Source: CAZNDN01 sp964571815 (lineage in GTDB: Bacteria > Fibrobacterota > Chitinivibrionia > Chitinivibrionales > WJKA01). Taken from it: a stretch of 64,000 nucleotides of DNA. The stretch is from positions 1-64,000 of the forward strand of contig CAZNDN010000003.1 of the NCBI GenBank assembly GCA_964571815.1. The letters run 5' to 3'. Each line of letters starts with the position of its first letter. Positions within the stretch are counted from its first letter, which is position 1. The notes under the pieces were generated by a model. That model had not been told where the DNA came from. It searched no databases and saw nothing but the letters and a program-made list of their open reading frames with translations. The translations under genes and the position numbers were made by a program. This document shows, piece by piece, positions 45,695 through 54,231 of this stretch.

Positions 45695-48532
45695 TCAACT
45701 ATCATTCAGCAGCGGCTTGAGGTAGGCGCCCGTAATGGAGGCCGGATTGGCCCCCAGTTCTTCCGGCGTTCCCGCGGCGACAATCGTCCCTCCCTCGTCT
45801 CCACCCTCCGGCCCGAGATCGATGATGTGGTCGGCGCACTTGATCACATCGAGATTGTGTTCGATCACGATCACCGTATTGCCCTTGTCCACCAGTTCGG
45901 ATACCAGCGCCATAAGCATGCGAATGTCCTCGAAATGAAGGCCTGTCGTGGGCTCATCGAGGATATAGAGCGTTTTCCCGGTGGAGCGTTTCGAGAGTTC
46001 CGCCGCCAACTTGATCCGCTGGGCTTCCCCTCCGGAGAGGGTGGTCGCGCGGCGTCCCAGATGAAGGTAGCCCAGGCCCACACGGGACAGTACCGAAAGC
46101 TTTGACTTGACGGCGGGGATGCGGTCGAAAAAACTCAGCGCTTCGTCGACGGTCATGTTCAGCACGTCGGCGATGGTCTTTCCCTTGTACGCAACCTCCA
46201 GCGTCTCCCGGTTGTATCGTGACCCGCCGCAGGCTTCACACCGAACGTAGACATCGGGCAGGAAGTGCATTTCGATGCGTATGACACCGTCACCCTGGCA
46301 CGCCTCACATCGTCCGCCCTTGACATTGAACGTGAAACGTCCCGCCGAGTATCCCCGCATCCTGCTTTCGGGCAGCGACGCGAACAGGGAGCGGATCGGG
46401 TCGAATATCTTGGTGTATGTCGCGGGGTTTGACCGGGGTGTGCGACCGATGGGAGACTGGTCGATGTCGATAACCTTGTCAAGTTCACGAGCGTTGGTCA
46501 GGGAACCGAAAGGGAGCACGTCGCGCTTCGAGCCGTAGAGGCTTCGACAGAGGGCGGGATAGAGTGTCTGGTTGACCAGCGAACTCTTCCCGGAGCCCGA
46601 AACGCCCGTCACGCACACAAGTTTACCCAGCGGCACCGCAACGGTGATTCCTTTGAGATTGTGCCCCGTAGCGTTCTTGAGCCTTATCACGGTGGCCGAT
46701 CCCCGGCGGCGCCGACGAGGGAGCGGAACGGCTTTGCGGCCCGCCAGATACGCACCGGTGAGTGATGTGGGGTGAGCCCTGATCCGTCGGGGCGGTCCCG
46801 CTGCAACGATACGGCCTCCGCCGACCCCCGCGCCGGGGCCCATATCCAACACATGATCGGCGGCTTCGATCGTTTCGCGGTCATGCTCTATCACCACGAC
46901 GGTATTACCCAGATCCCGCAAAGCATTCAGTGTTTCGAGCAGACGATGGTTGTCGCGCGGGTGGAGGCCGATACTGGGCTCGTCGAGCAGATATATGACG
47001 CCGGAGAGGCGGGAGCCGATCTGGGTTGCCAGGCGAATCCTCTGACTTTCTCCACCGGAGAGCGACGTAGCGCCTCTGTCCAGAGAAAGGTACGAGAGCC
47101 CTACGTTGGTCAGGAACTGAAACCGTTCCCGGACCTCATCCAGAACTCTGCGCGCGATTTCCCGGGAGTTCTCGGAAAGCTTCAGGTCCCGGACCGCCTC
47201 GGCGGCTTTCCCGATAGGCATTGCCGAAATGTCTGCGATAGTGTAAGGGCCGATACGGACGGCGAGACTTTCCTTCCGAAGCCTTGTTCCACGGCACTCA
47301 GGGCACGTGCGCCGGCTCATGAATCCTTCGATCCATTGTCGGATGTCTTCGGACGAGGAGTCCTTGTAACGTCGAAGGAGATTCGGGATGACTCCCTCGA
47401 AGGGCCGTGTGAAATGCCCTTTTCCTTCACGGCTGCGCGCCTCCCAGCTCATTCTGACCTTCTCGCTGCCGCTTCCGTGGAGAATGATGCCCTGATGGCG
47501 GTCCGGAAGCTTTGCGAAAGGGCGATCTACGGCAATATCAAAATGCCGGCACACGGAATCGAGAATCTGGCGGCTCCAGCTTCCGGTTGTCGTCGCGGCG
47601 TTCCAGGGAACGATCGCTCCTTCCCGGAGCGACTTGCCCGTATCGGGTACGACCAGTTCCGGGTCAATCTCCAGCAGATGCCCCAGGCCCTTGCATTCCG
47701 GACATGCTCCAAAGGGGCTGTTGAAAGAGAACATCCGCGGTGAGAGTTCCTCGTAGGCGACACCACAGTCGGCACAGGTGAGCATCTCCGAGAATCGAAG
47801 CGTTTCCCCGCCAACCACATCGATGATGACCGACGAATCGGGGCTGAGCTTCAATGCCGTCTCCAGCGACTCGGTGACCCTGTTGCGAAGACCGGGACCG
47901 TGAGAAAGGCGGTCCACGACCACTTCGATCGAGTGCTTCTTCTGCTTTTCCGGGCGAAGCTCCTCGTCGAGTCCGTACACCCGACCGTCGATTCTGACCC
48001 TGACGTAGCCGTCCTTCCGAAGTCGCTCAAACAGCTCGCGATATTCTCCTTTCCGCCGTGAGACCAGGGGTGCAAGAATTTGATACCGGGTTTTGTCCGG
48101 CAAGGCCATGACGCTGTCGGCGATCTCCTGCACCGTCTGCCGCGTGATCGGCTTGCCGCACGAGTAACACGTGGGCGTGCCGACCCGGGCGAAAAGGAGG
48201 CGCAGATAATCGTGAATTTCGGTGACCGTACCGACCGTCGAGCGGGGGTTGTGTCCGCTGGTTTTCTGCCGGATGCAGATGGCCGGCGAGAGTCCGTCGA
48301 TTGAGTCGACATCCGCTTTCTCCATGACACCCAGAAACTGACGGGCATAGGCCGAAAGCGATTCAACGTAGCGCCGACGGCCTTCGGAGTAAAGCGTGTC
48401 GATAGCCAGGGAGGACTTCCCCGAGCCCGACAGTCCCGTGACAACGGTGAGCCGATTCCGGGGTATCACCACCTCGATATTCTTCAGGTTGTGCTCCCGT
48501 GCTCCCTTGATGACAATGTCGGAGGTGTGCAT
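45695..48532 (-). CDS. uvrA: UvrABC system protein A
   Basis: 945 residues, full length. Both ABC halves are present: Walker A GLSGSGKSSLAIDT near residue 31 and GVSGSGKSSLVNQT near residue 640, signature SGGESQRIRLATQ and SGGEAQRIKLAAE, and the zinc-finger Cys of CADCGVAYEEL and CPECKG and of CEACQGDGVIRIE. It detects bulky DNA damage with UvrB. It starts 26 bases after the second receiver gene of the KaiC cassette, on the same strand. Confidence 0.97.
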   Translation of the reverse strand: MHTSDIVIKGAREHNLKNIEVVIPRNRLTVVTGLSGSGKSSLAIDTLYSEGRRRYVESLSAYARQFLGVMEKADVDSIDGLSPAICIRQKTSGHNPRSTVGTVTEIHDYLRLLFARVGTPTCYSCGKPITRQTVQEIADSVMALPDKTRYQILAPLVSRRKGEYRELFERLRKDGYVRVRIDGRVYGLDEELRPEKQKKHSIEVVVDRLSHGPGLRNRVTESLETALKLSPDSSVIIDVVGGETLRFSEMLTCADCGVAYEELSPRMFSFNSPFGACPECKGLGHLLEIDPELVVPDTGKSLREGAIVPWNAATTTGSWSRQILDSVCRHFDIAVDRPFAKLPDRHQGIILHGSGSEKVRMSWEARSREGKGHFTRPFEGVIPNLLRRYKDSSSEDIRQWIEGFMSRRTCPECRGTRLRKESLAVRIGPYTIADISAMPIGKAAEAVRDLKLSENSREIARRVLDEVRERFQFLTNVGLSYLSLDRGATSLSGGESQRIRLATQIGSRLSGVIYLLDEPSIGLHPRDNHRLLETLNALRDLGNTVVVIEHDRETIEAADHVLDMGPGAGVGGGRIVAAGPPRRIRAHPTSLTGAYLAGRKAVPLPRRRRRGSATVIRLKNATGHNLKGITVAVPLGKLVCVTGVSGSGKSSLVNQTLYPALCRSLYGSKRDVLPFGSLTNARELDKVIDIDQSPIGRTPRSNPATYTKIFDPIRSLFASLPESRMRGYSAGRFTFNVKGGRCEACQGDGVIRIEMHFLPDVYVRCEACGGSRYNRETLEVAYKGKTIADVLNMTVDEALSFFDRIPAVKSKLSVLSRVGLGYLHLGRRATTLSGGEAQRIKLAAELSKRSTGKTLYILDEPTTGLHFEDIRMLMALVSELVDKGNTVIVIEHNLDVIKCADHIIDLGPEGGDEGGTIVAAGTPEELGANPASITGAYLKPLLNDS

Positions 48533-48558
48533 GATGCCCGGTCGTGCGGGAGAATGAG

Positions 48559-48984
48559 TCAGTCGGAGGCAGCCGTCTTCAGCAGCTCACGATGGTAGTC
48601 GATCCAGGACCGCTGAACCCCTTCGGCGAGCTTGGTCCGGTCAAACGGTTTGAAATAGAAAGGACACCGCATGCTTCGGTTTATCTTGACGAGCGTATGC
48701 TTGGGGTTGTATCCGAAACCGGTCATGAGCGCTACCCGGCAGGCGGCTTCCCGACGGCGGAGTGTCGTCACGAATTCGTAGCCGTCCATGTCGGGCATGG
48801 CAATGTCGGTGAGCACGAGAAAATACTCGCGCCGTCCTACCTCTTCAAGCGCACGGAGGCTCGAAGATACAGAGGTAACGCTCCAGCCCAGGGATCCAAG
48901 AAAGATCCCCAGGAAGTCCAGCACATCTTCCTCGTCGTCAACAACCAGAATACGGTTGTTACTGATTTTTCTTGAAGAGTTCAT
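48559..48984 (-). CDS. Stand-alone receiver (CheY-like) protein 2
   Basis: 141 residues from the ATG at 48984, which lies inside the upstream receiver gene (26-base overlap). The acidic pocket is D16-D17, the phosphoacceptor is D60 (LVLTDIAMPDMDGYE), and the switch Thr/Lys motif continues with MTGFGYN and YFKPFD. There is no output domain. It is the last gene of the KaiC cassette before uvrA. Confidence 0.88.
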   Translation of the reverse strand: MNSSRKISNNRILVVDDEEDVLDFLGIFLGSLGWSVTSVSSSLRALEEVGRREYFLVLTDIAMPDMDGYEFVTTLRRREAACRVALMTGFGYNPKHTLVKINRSMRCPFYFKPFDRTKLAEGVQRSWIDYHRELLKTAASD

Positions 48985-49336
48985 CGGTTTTGTCGAGGAG
49001 TTCCTGTTTGCCGAACGGCTTGGTGATGTAGGCATCGGCTTTCATGACGTGGAGCCCGACCATTTCGTCGAAGCCCGCCGATTTGGCGGTGAGGATGGCG
49101 ATGGGCACCTTTGAAAACTCCGGGTCCTTTCGTATCTGCTTGAACACCTGCCACCCGTCAATGTTGGGCATCAGAAGGTCAAGCAGAATTGCGTCGGGAC
49201 GGTACTCCCGCACCTTCCGGAACGCTTCCCGCGGATCCAGAACCGTCCGCACCTCGTAATCACGGGTTTCAAGAACCAGCTTCACCAGGTCCGCAATGTC
49301 CCGTTCGTCTTCAACTACCAGGATTCTGCGTTTCAT
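48959..49336 (-). CDS. Stand-alone receiver (CheY-like) protein 1
   Basis: 125 residues. Acidic residues E9 and D10 precede the phosphoacceptor D53 (LLDLLMPNIDGW), followed by T83 (AILTAKS) and K106 (YITKPF). No output domain. It follows the 100-residue membrane protein by 11 bases and overlaps the second receiver. Two receivers without a kinase in the same cassette suggest signalling from a kinase elsewhere to the RecA-fold ATPase. Confidence 0.92.
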   Translation of the reverse strand: MKRRILVVEDERDIADLVKLVLETRDYEVRTVLDPREAFRKVREYRPDAILLDLLMPNIDGWQVFKQIRKDPEFSKVPIAILTAKSAGFDEMVGLHVMKADAYITKPFGKQELLDKTDELFKKNQ

Positions 49337-49347
49337 GACAGGGCTTC

Positions 49348-49650
49348 CTATCGTTTGAAGAACTCGGAAAACAGCCAGCTCCAGTAGCGCAGGCAAACGG
49401 CCAGGGCTGCCAACCCGGCCCCGCACCGAAGGCTCATCGTCAGGGTCCGGGAACCGCCGAGACCCGCGCCAAAACGCAATGTGTCAAGGGTAAACGCGGC
49501 GAATACCGTCGCCGAGGTTGCGTAGAGAACTCTGTAGTAGGGAAAAATCTTGAGAGCTTCGCCCAGCCGCCGGCTCAGATACGAAAGTACCAGCATGAGT
49601 GCAATGGCTGCGATGTCGTAGAGAAAGAGATAATCCCCGATGTGTGTCAC
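49348..49650 (-). CDS. Small three-helix membrane protein
   Basis: 100 residues with hydrophobic segments near 8-25, 41-58 and 73-90, separated by short basic loops (SRRLGEALK). No family is recognised. Its position, one base after the 102-residue membrane protein and 11 before the first receiver, makes it part of the KaiC cassette. It may form a complex with its neighbour. Confidence 0.75.
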   Translation of the reverse strand: MTHIGDYLFLYDIAAIALMLVLSYLSRRLGEALKIFPYYRVLYATSATVFAAFTLDTLRFGAGLGGSRTLTMSLRCGAGLAALAVCLRYWSWLFSEFFKR

Positions 49651-49651
49651 G

Positions 49652-49960
49652 CTACTTTCGGACCCGTTTCATGGTGTAATAGAGGCTGACCGAATTCCAT
49701 GCCGAAGCCACACCGCCGGCGCTTACCAGAAAGACCCGCAACAGAGTTAACGTGCTCGAATCCTCATGAAAAAGACCCAACGTAACCGCCAGCACCGCCC
49801 CGGCAATTGCCGCCCCGAGGAAGCCCGCCCGGGGAGAATGCTCTTTGAATTTCTGTTGATAGAACGTCGCGATAAGATAGCAGAACACGTTCAAACCTGC
49901 AACCAGGGCGGCGTAAGCGGCCAGGAGTGCCGCAACCGTGGGCGGAGGCGTAAGGCTCAT
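49652..49960 (-). CDS. Small three-helix membrane protein
   Basis: 102 residues; start overlaps the end of the KaiC-type gene as ATGA. Hydrophobic segments lie near 8-30, 46-64 and 73-92, with a basic C-terminus (YYTMKRVRK). No family is recognised. It is translationally coupled to the ATPase and followed one base later by a protein of similar size and layout, which suggests a paired membrane anchor or sensor. Confidence 0.75.
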   Translation of the reverse strand: MSLTPPPTVAALLAAYAALVAGLNVFCYLIATFYQQKFKEHSPRAGFLGAAIAGAVLAVTLGLFHEDSSTLTLLRVFLVSAGGVASAWNSVSLYYTMKRVRK

Positions 49961-50733
49961 GCTTTCTTACCGAATACGTTGACAAAGGCATCCTGGGGAG
50001 TGGAATGCGTGATCCCGCTCATGATCCCTTCGCGGCCGCTGAATTTCGCCTCGACCTCGATACCGTGGGAGGCAATCCGGAAGCAGCGGATGTCCTTGTG
50101 GTGATCACTTCCCCGCATTTTGAGTATGATAAGCGCTTTTTGTATTTCGCTGTCGATTTCGACGTAGCGCAACAGCCAGTAAGAGTCGACAATGAAAGGT
50201 ATCTTGCTGGTGACGTGACTTACCTGCCCCAGCAGGCTGTCGTTTTCCCTGAGCAGCACCCCCGTGACTTCTTCACGTTTCAGCGAATTGACGAACTTCC
50301 GTTCGATGTCCCGAAGTTCGTATTCGTCGATTGAAAGTCCTTCGAAATGGGTCATACTGTCCACGGCCACGCGCTTGATTCCCATTTCCTCTATGAGAGA
50401 AACAAATTGCCCGTCGAGCTTCTCGATTTCGCTCAGGGTTGTCTGGGGGTCGGAGAAAATGATCTTCAGCATTCCTTCCGATTCCAGCTTCTTGAAATCC
50501 CAGCCGAACTGCATGGCATCATGGTAGTACTGTTGAGGGAATTCCTCGAAAGTGATGATCAGTCCGGGTTCCTTGTACTTCGTTATACCGTTGTATATGA
50601 ACTGCATTGCCAGCGTGCTCTTTCCGGTACCGGGCGCACCTTCGATAAGGTTGGCGCTTCCGGGAAGAAACCCGCCCATCAGCATCTTGTCCAGCGGCTT
50701 GATCCCAAAAGGTATTCGAGGTTCTTTCTTCAT
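49957..50733 (-). CDS. Single-domain KaiC/RAD55-type RecA-fold ATPase
   Basis: 258 residues with one RecA domain. It opens PFGIKPLDKMLMGGFLPGS, then Walker A GAPGTGKST near residue 33, the catalytic Glu pair in TFEEF (about 60-64), and Walker B VAVDSMTHF. The C-terminal third (SDHHKDIRCFRIASHGIEVEAKFSGREG) resembles the KaiC C-terminal strand region. Unlike KaiC it has no second domain, so it is not a clock protein; related single-domain forms act as signal-controlled ATPases. It leads a cassette with two membrane proteins and two receivers, 43 bases after argF. Confidence 0.9.
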   Translation of the reverse strand: MKKEPRIPFGIKPLDKMLMGGFLPGSANLIEGAPGTGKSTLAMQFIYNGITKYKEPGLIITFEEFPQQYYHDAMQFGWDFKKLESEGMLKIIFSDPQTTLSEIEKLDGQFVSLIEEMGIKRVAVDSMTHFEGLSIDEYELRDIERKFVNSLKREEVTGVLLRENDSLLGQVSHVTSKIPFIVDSYWLLRYVEIDSEIQKALIILKMRGSDHHKDIRCFRIASHGIEVEAKFSGREGIMSGITHSTPQDAFVNVFGKKA

Positions 50734-50776
50734 ACATACACCTTCTTCCGTGCAAAGTTGGCTCGAATGACAGTGC

Positions 50777-51700
50777 TCACGTAAAAATACGTACGATCAC
50801 GGCCTTCTGTACATAGAGCCTGTTTTCGGCCTCGTCAAAAGCGATGCAGCGAGGCGAATCAAGTACTTCCCCCGTGATCTCCTCTCCCCGGTGCGCGGGC
50901 AGGCAGTGGGAAACCAGGGCCTCCGCGGGTGCCTCGGAGAGGAGGTTCTTGTTGACTTGATATGAAGCGAACGCCTTTTCGCGCCGGGATTTTTCCTGCT
51001 CCTGGCCCATGCTGGTCCAGACGTCGGTATAGATAATTGAGGCGTTCGCGACCGCCTCGCGAGGCTCTCGAACGATTTTAATCTCCGAGCCGGTGGAGGA
51101 AGCGATACGACGGCACTGCTCGACGGTTTCTTCCGGAGGAGCATAGCCGTCGGGACAGGCCAGGGTGAAGCTGTATCCCAGCCTGGCGCAGACAACCATG
51201 ATCGACACACACACATTGTTGCCGTCGCCGACGAAAGCTGTGTTGATGTGTTTTTCGTCGGAAAGGTGCTCGCGTACCGTGAGGGCAAAGGCCAGCGCCT
51301 GGCACGGGTGGAACCGGTCGGTCAGGGCGTTGACCACCGGCGCCGAACACCTCCGGGCCAGCTCCTCCAGCGTCTCATGAGCGTACGTTCGAGCGACGAT
51401 AAGATGAACCCAGCGGTCAAGGTTGCGCGCAACGTCGGCCACGGTCTCGCGCTTGCCGAGCTGGACCATGTGCGGCTCCAGATTAAGAGGGTGGCCGCCG
51501 AGTTCGTGAATGCCGGTTTCGAACGTGATTCGTGTTCGCAGTGAAGGCTTTTCAAAGAGTAAGACTCCCGTACGCCTGCTCAGCACCTGTGGCTCGTCGC
51601 AAAGACGACGCGCCTTGAGGTCGCGGGCAAGACGGAGCGTCTTATCTATCCGCTCCGAGGAGAAATCCATTAACGTGAGGAGATCTTTTCCCGTATCCAT
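50777..51700 (-). CDS. argF: Ornithine carbamoyltransferase
   Basis: 307 residues from the ATG at 51700. Carbamoyl-phosphate binding SLRTR (in FEKPSLRTRITFE), the FHPCQALA region, DGNNVC and the ornithine loop HCLPAHRGEEITGEV are all present, which separate it from aspartate transcarbamylase. It makes citrulline from ornithine and carbamoyl phosphate. It is the first gene of the minus-strand run that includes the KaiC cassette. Confidence 0.96.
   Translation of the reverse strand: MDTGKDLLTLMDFSSERIDKTLRLARDLKARRLCDEPQVLSRRTGVLLFEKPSLRTRITFETGIHELGGHPLNLEPHMVQLGKRETVADVARNLDRWVHLIVARTYAHETLEELARRCSAPVVNALTDRFHPCQALAFALTVREHLSDEKHINTAFVGDGNNVCVSIMVVCARLGYSFTLACPDGYAPPEETVEQCRRIASSTGSEIKIVREPREAVANASIIYTDVWTSMGQEQEKSRREKAFASYQVNKNLLSEAPAEALVSHCLPAHRGEEITGEVLDSPRCIAFDEAENRLYVQKAVIVRIFT
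50784..50789 (-). promoter_or_regulatory. TATTTT box before the KaiC-type gene
   Basis: Lies inside an inverted repeat ACGTA-AAAA-TACGT (50779-50792) at the 3' end of argF and 50 bases before the ATPase start codon. It may allow separate transcription of the cassette. Confidence 0.3.
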
Positions 51701-52094
51701 CAAACACCCCGGCACTGCGTGCCGACCTGTTCCTGTCGCGGAATGGAACCACAAGGATGTAAAATACATGTTTCTGCCCTCGCATGTAGATCCGGGGGGC
51801 GAAGAGCATGGCCCTGTTTACAGTCTACCCTGGCCGGCTTCGGGCACTCGCCCAAATTCAAACGTGTGTTGGTTGCGACGGATGCGATCAACTATATTTG
51901 CTTTGTCAAACGACTGCGTTCGTCGATTCCATCAACTGACTGTTTCGGAGGGGAGGTACGCCAACACAATACCGAAGGTGCATGCAACACACTGTCGAAA
52001 TGAGAGTTACGGAGATACACTGAGTCCGTAACATGAAAACACGATCTCAGGATGACATCTCCGAGACCGCACATGCAAGCGAGGAGGCGTCCAG
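51701..52094. other. Divergent argF-spoVG intergenic region
   Basis: 394 bases without a gene. Besides the argF-side inverted repeat it holds a possible plus-strand promoter for spoVG, TTGGTT (51869-51874) and TATATT (51893-51898) with 18 bases between, about 200 bases before the spoVG start. Nothing else is recognised. Confidence 0.45.
51761..51766 (-). promoter_or_regulatory. TATTTT box within an inverted repeat before argF
   Basis: The site is part of ATGTA-AAA-TACAT at 51757-51769, 60 bases before the argF start. It may be a -10 element, an operator, or both. It does not match the ARG box well, so ArgR control cannot be claimed. Confidence 0.3.
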
Positions 52095-52433
52095 GTGGAA
52101 ATCACAGAAGTACGCATCAGCCTGAGAGACGAAGACAAGCTCAAAGCTTTCGCCAGCATCACGTTTGACGATTGCTTTGTTGTCAGGGGCTTGAAGGTGA
52201 TAAACGGTTCCGAAGGGTACTTCGTGTCGATGCCCAGTAGGAAGCACAAGGACGGCACCTACCATGACATTGCACACCCGATCAACAACGAGATGAGGAA
52301 GAGAATCGAGGATGAGGTGCTTGATGCATTCGAGAACGCCGTGAACGGGCGGCATGCAACGGAGCAGGCGGCAAAGGTGACGATGGAATCCGGGGGAGGA
52401 GATTTCAACGGCCGGAGGGGTGTCTCCGGCTGA
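52095..52433 (+). CDS. spoVG: SpoVG-family regulator
   Basis: 112 residues from a GTG seven bases after GAGGAGG. The SpoVG domain (MEITEVRISLRDEDKLKAFASITFDDCFVVRGLKVI ... GYFVSMPSRK) fills residues 1-80, and the C-terminus is polar. SpoVG proteins bind nucleic acids and tune division and gene expression in Gram-positives and others. It is monocistronic, closed by a strong terminator, and sits before tRNA-Gln and rplY as spoVG often does before ctc and pth. Confidence 0.93.
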   Translation: MEITEVRISLRDEDKLKAFASITFDDCFVVRGLKVINGSEGYFVSMPSRKHKDGTYHDIAHPINNEMRKRIEDEVLDAFENAVNGRHATEQAAKVTMESGGGDFNGRRGVSG

Positions 52434-52463
52434 CCCTTGAGCTTTTCGTCGAACGCAATCGAA

Positions 52464-52503
52464 GGGGCGTTCACCGCTCGAACGGCGAACGCCCCGTTTC
52501 TTT
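52464..52503 (+). terminator. Intrinsic terminator after spoVG
   Basis: GGGGCGTTC at 52464-52472 pairs with GAACGCCCC at 52487-52495, with an inner CCG/CGG pair, then a T-rich tail GTTTCTTT. Stem and tail fit a Rho-independent terminator 30 bases after the spoVG stop. Confidence 0.85.
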
Positions 52504-52530
52504 GAGTGAATTGGGATGGTGCCTTTGTGT

Positions 52531-52559
52531 TTGCTGGAGAGCATGTGCTATTTTATAAG
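52531..52559 (+). promoter_or_regulatory. Promoter of tRNA-Gln
   Basis: TTGCTG at 52531-52536 and TATAAG at 52554-52559 are 17 bases apart, the ideal spacing. The overlapping TATTTT hexamer at 52549-52554 is also seen before other genes. Transcription would start about 20 bases before the tRNA. Confidence 0.5.
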
Positions 52560-52585
52560 ATTTCGCGTCTACGGAACAGGCCCGG

Positions 52586-52660
52586 TGGGGCGTCGACAAG
52601 CGGTAAGTCACATGGTTTTGGTCCATGTATTCGGAGGTTCGAATCCTCCCGCCCCAGCCA
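52586..52660 (+). tRNA. tRNA-Gln (anticodon TTG)
   Basis: 75 bases with CCA encoded. The acceptor stem TGGGGCG pairs with CGCCCCA, the anticodon arm is CATGG-TTTTGGT-CCATG with anticodon TTG, and the T arm is GGAGG-TTCGAAT-CCTCC. It stands between the spoVG terminator and rplY, comparable to the tRNA-Gln, prs, rplY, pth order of many Proteobacteria, but prs is absent here. Confidence 0.97.
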
Positions 52661-52755
52661 TAACCCCCGATTCGGAAGAAAAGGCGGGGAAGCAGGCCCC
52701 GGAGGCTGATATCCGTGAGCGACAACGGTAACGCCATACAGTAGGAGGATTGACG

Positions 52756-53430
52756 GTGGATATCATCAAACTTACAACCCGTCCGCGAGCCAACCCCGGT
52801 AAAGCCGGTGCGCGAGCGGCACGTACCCAGGGCTGGATCCCGGCGGTGTACTACGGAAGAGGACGGGAAACGAAGAGCCTGGAAGTCAGCGGACACGATT
52901 TCTGGAAGCTGATGCGTGACAGGAAGTTATCCCATCTGGTCGATATCGGCATCTCGGGGGAAAAGGATTCCGTGGCAATCATCAAGGAGGTCCAGAGGGA
53001 TGTTTTGAAAAAGGACGGGGTCCTTCACGTTGACTTCCAGCATGTCTCCATGGACGAGAAGATCACGGTTCGTATACCGGTTCATATCAACGGTGTACCG
53101 GTGGGTGTGAAGGACGGCGGCGGCATTCTGGGCCATCCGGTGCGGGAGATTCTCGTGGAGTGTTTTCCCATGAACATACCGGAGAGGGTTGATGTTGATG
53201 TTTCCGAGCTTCAGATCGGAGATTCGATTCATGTCAGGGACCTCAGCGTTGTGGACGCGGAGATAAAGGACTCGCCCGATGAAGTTGTTGCTACGGTCTC
53301 GCCGCCTGTGAAAGAGGAAGAGCCGGTGGTAGAGGCAGCCGAAGGTGGAGAGGGCGAGGAGGGTGCTGAAGGTGGTGAAGGGGAAGGAGAGCAGCAGGAG
53401 AAAGAAGCCGACGCTTCACAGGAACAGTGA
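52756..53430 (+). CDS. rplY: Ribosomal protein bL25 (Ctc type)
   Basis: 224 residues from the GTG at 52756, seven bases after GGAGG; a TTG two codons earlier is possible. The L25 domain (KLTTRPRANPGKAGARAARTQGWIPAVYYG) occupies the first 95 residues, followed by the C-terminal TL5/Ctc beta domain (EKITVRIPVHINGVPVGVKDGGGIL). The last 40 residues are almost all acidic (EEEPVVEAAEGGEGEEG). It binds 5S rRNA. Confidence 0.94.
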   Translation: MDIIKLTTRPRANPGKAGARAARTQGWIPAVYYGRGRETKSLEVSGHDFWKLMRDRKLSHLVDIGISGEKDSVAIIKEVQRDVLKKDGVLHVDFQHVSMDEKITVRIPVHINGVPVGVKDGGGILGHPVREILVECFPMNIPERVDVDVSELQIGDSIHVRDLSVVDAEIKDSPDEVVATVSPPVKEEEPVVEAAEGGEGEEGAEGGEGEGEQQEKEADASQEQ

Positions 53431-53448
53431 TCGCAATGCTACACGTGT

Positions 53449-54081
53449 TTGCGCCTGGTGGACGGTGTGTGGCTGGTTGATTGGATAGCGCGGCGACCCG
53501 CGCTTCCTGCATCCGTGCAGTGGCTTCTTTTCGGGATCGGCAATCCCGGCGGGCGCTACCGGTACACTCGTCACAACGCCGGTTTTATGGTAATCGACGA
53601 GGTTTCGAGGAGGCTTTGCCGGGCCTCCCGCATCCGGGAAGTTGATCGGGCAAGGGTTTGCTGGGGCACTACCCCGAAGGGGTACTCGGTCGTGTGCGCC
53701 AAACCGCTAACGTTCGTCAACTGCTCCGGCGAATCTTTCGAGTTGCTGACAAAGCGGTGGAGGTTGGAGCCGAGACAGTGCCTGGTTGTCGTCGACGACT
53801 TTCATCTTCCGGTGGGCACGCTTCGGATCAGGGGCGGTGGCTCCGACGGCGGCCACAGGGGGCTTCAGTCGATTGCGGAGAAAAGCGGTACCACTATCCC
53901 CCGCCTGAGGGTAGGTATCGGTCCGGTGCCGGCGGGGATAAGGACTGTGGATTTTGTTCTCGGCCGGTTTGGTCCCGAAGAAAAGGCGGCTTTCGGAACA
54001 AGTGTCTCCAAAGCGGCTGATGCCGTGTTGACCTGCATCGAAGGTGGGCTGAATGCGGCGATGAATTCCTATAACGGGTAG
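53449..54081 (+). CDS. pth: Peptidyl-tRNA hydrolase
   Basis: 210 residues from a TTG, or 188 from the GTG at 53515, which would give the usual start just before FGIGNPGGRYRYTRHNAGF. Active-site residues are present: Asn of GNPG, His of TRHNAGFMVID, Asn in FVNCSGES, and the VVVDDFHLPVGTLRIRGGGSDGGHRGL block. It frees tRNA from stalled peptidyl-tRNA. The pairing of rplY and pth is a common gene order. Confidence 0.93.
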   Translation: MRLVDGVWLVDWIARRPALPASVQWLLFGIGNPGGRYRYTRHNAGFMVIDEVSRRLCRASRIREVDRARVCWGTTPKGYSVVCAKPLTFVNCSGESFELLTKRWRLEPRQCLVVVDDFHLPVGTLRIRGGGSDGGHRGLQSIAEKSGTTIPRLRVGIGPVPAGIRTVDFVLGRFGPEEKAAFGTSVSKAADAVLTCIEGGLNAAMNSYNG

Positions 54082-54184
54082 ATGGAAGCATGGTTGTAAG
54101 GTGTCGGTGTAATATCGAGCGGGCACGCGGTCGAAGAGCAGAAGAGCCGGCATCGAATACAGCGACTGTCCCTATCCCAATCCT

Positions 54185-54208
54185 GCCCGGTTGTTCACGC
54201 GGCCGGGC
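54185..54208 (+). promoter_or_regulatory. Stem-loop in the bS6 leader
   Basis: GCCCGG at 54185-54190 pairs with CCGGGC at 54203-54208, ending 24 bases before the rpsF start. bS6 and bS18 are known to bind a CCG-containing hairpin in their own leader in many bacteria; this could be that element, but I cannot fold it here. Confidence 0.3.
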
Positions 54209-54231
54209 CACTTGACCAAAGGAGGTTTGGC

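Noticed and set aside
46772..47743. Plus-strand open frame opposite uvrA
   Set aside because: uvrA is certain here; the frame is a shadow in GC-rich DNA.
49957..50733. Circadian clock KaiC
   Set aside because: Only one RecA domain; no KaiA or KaiB.
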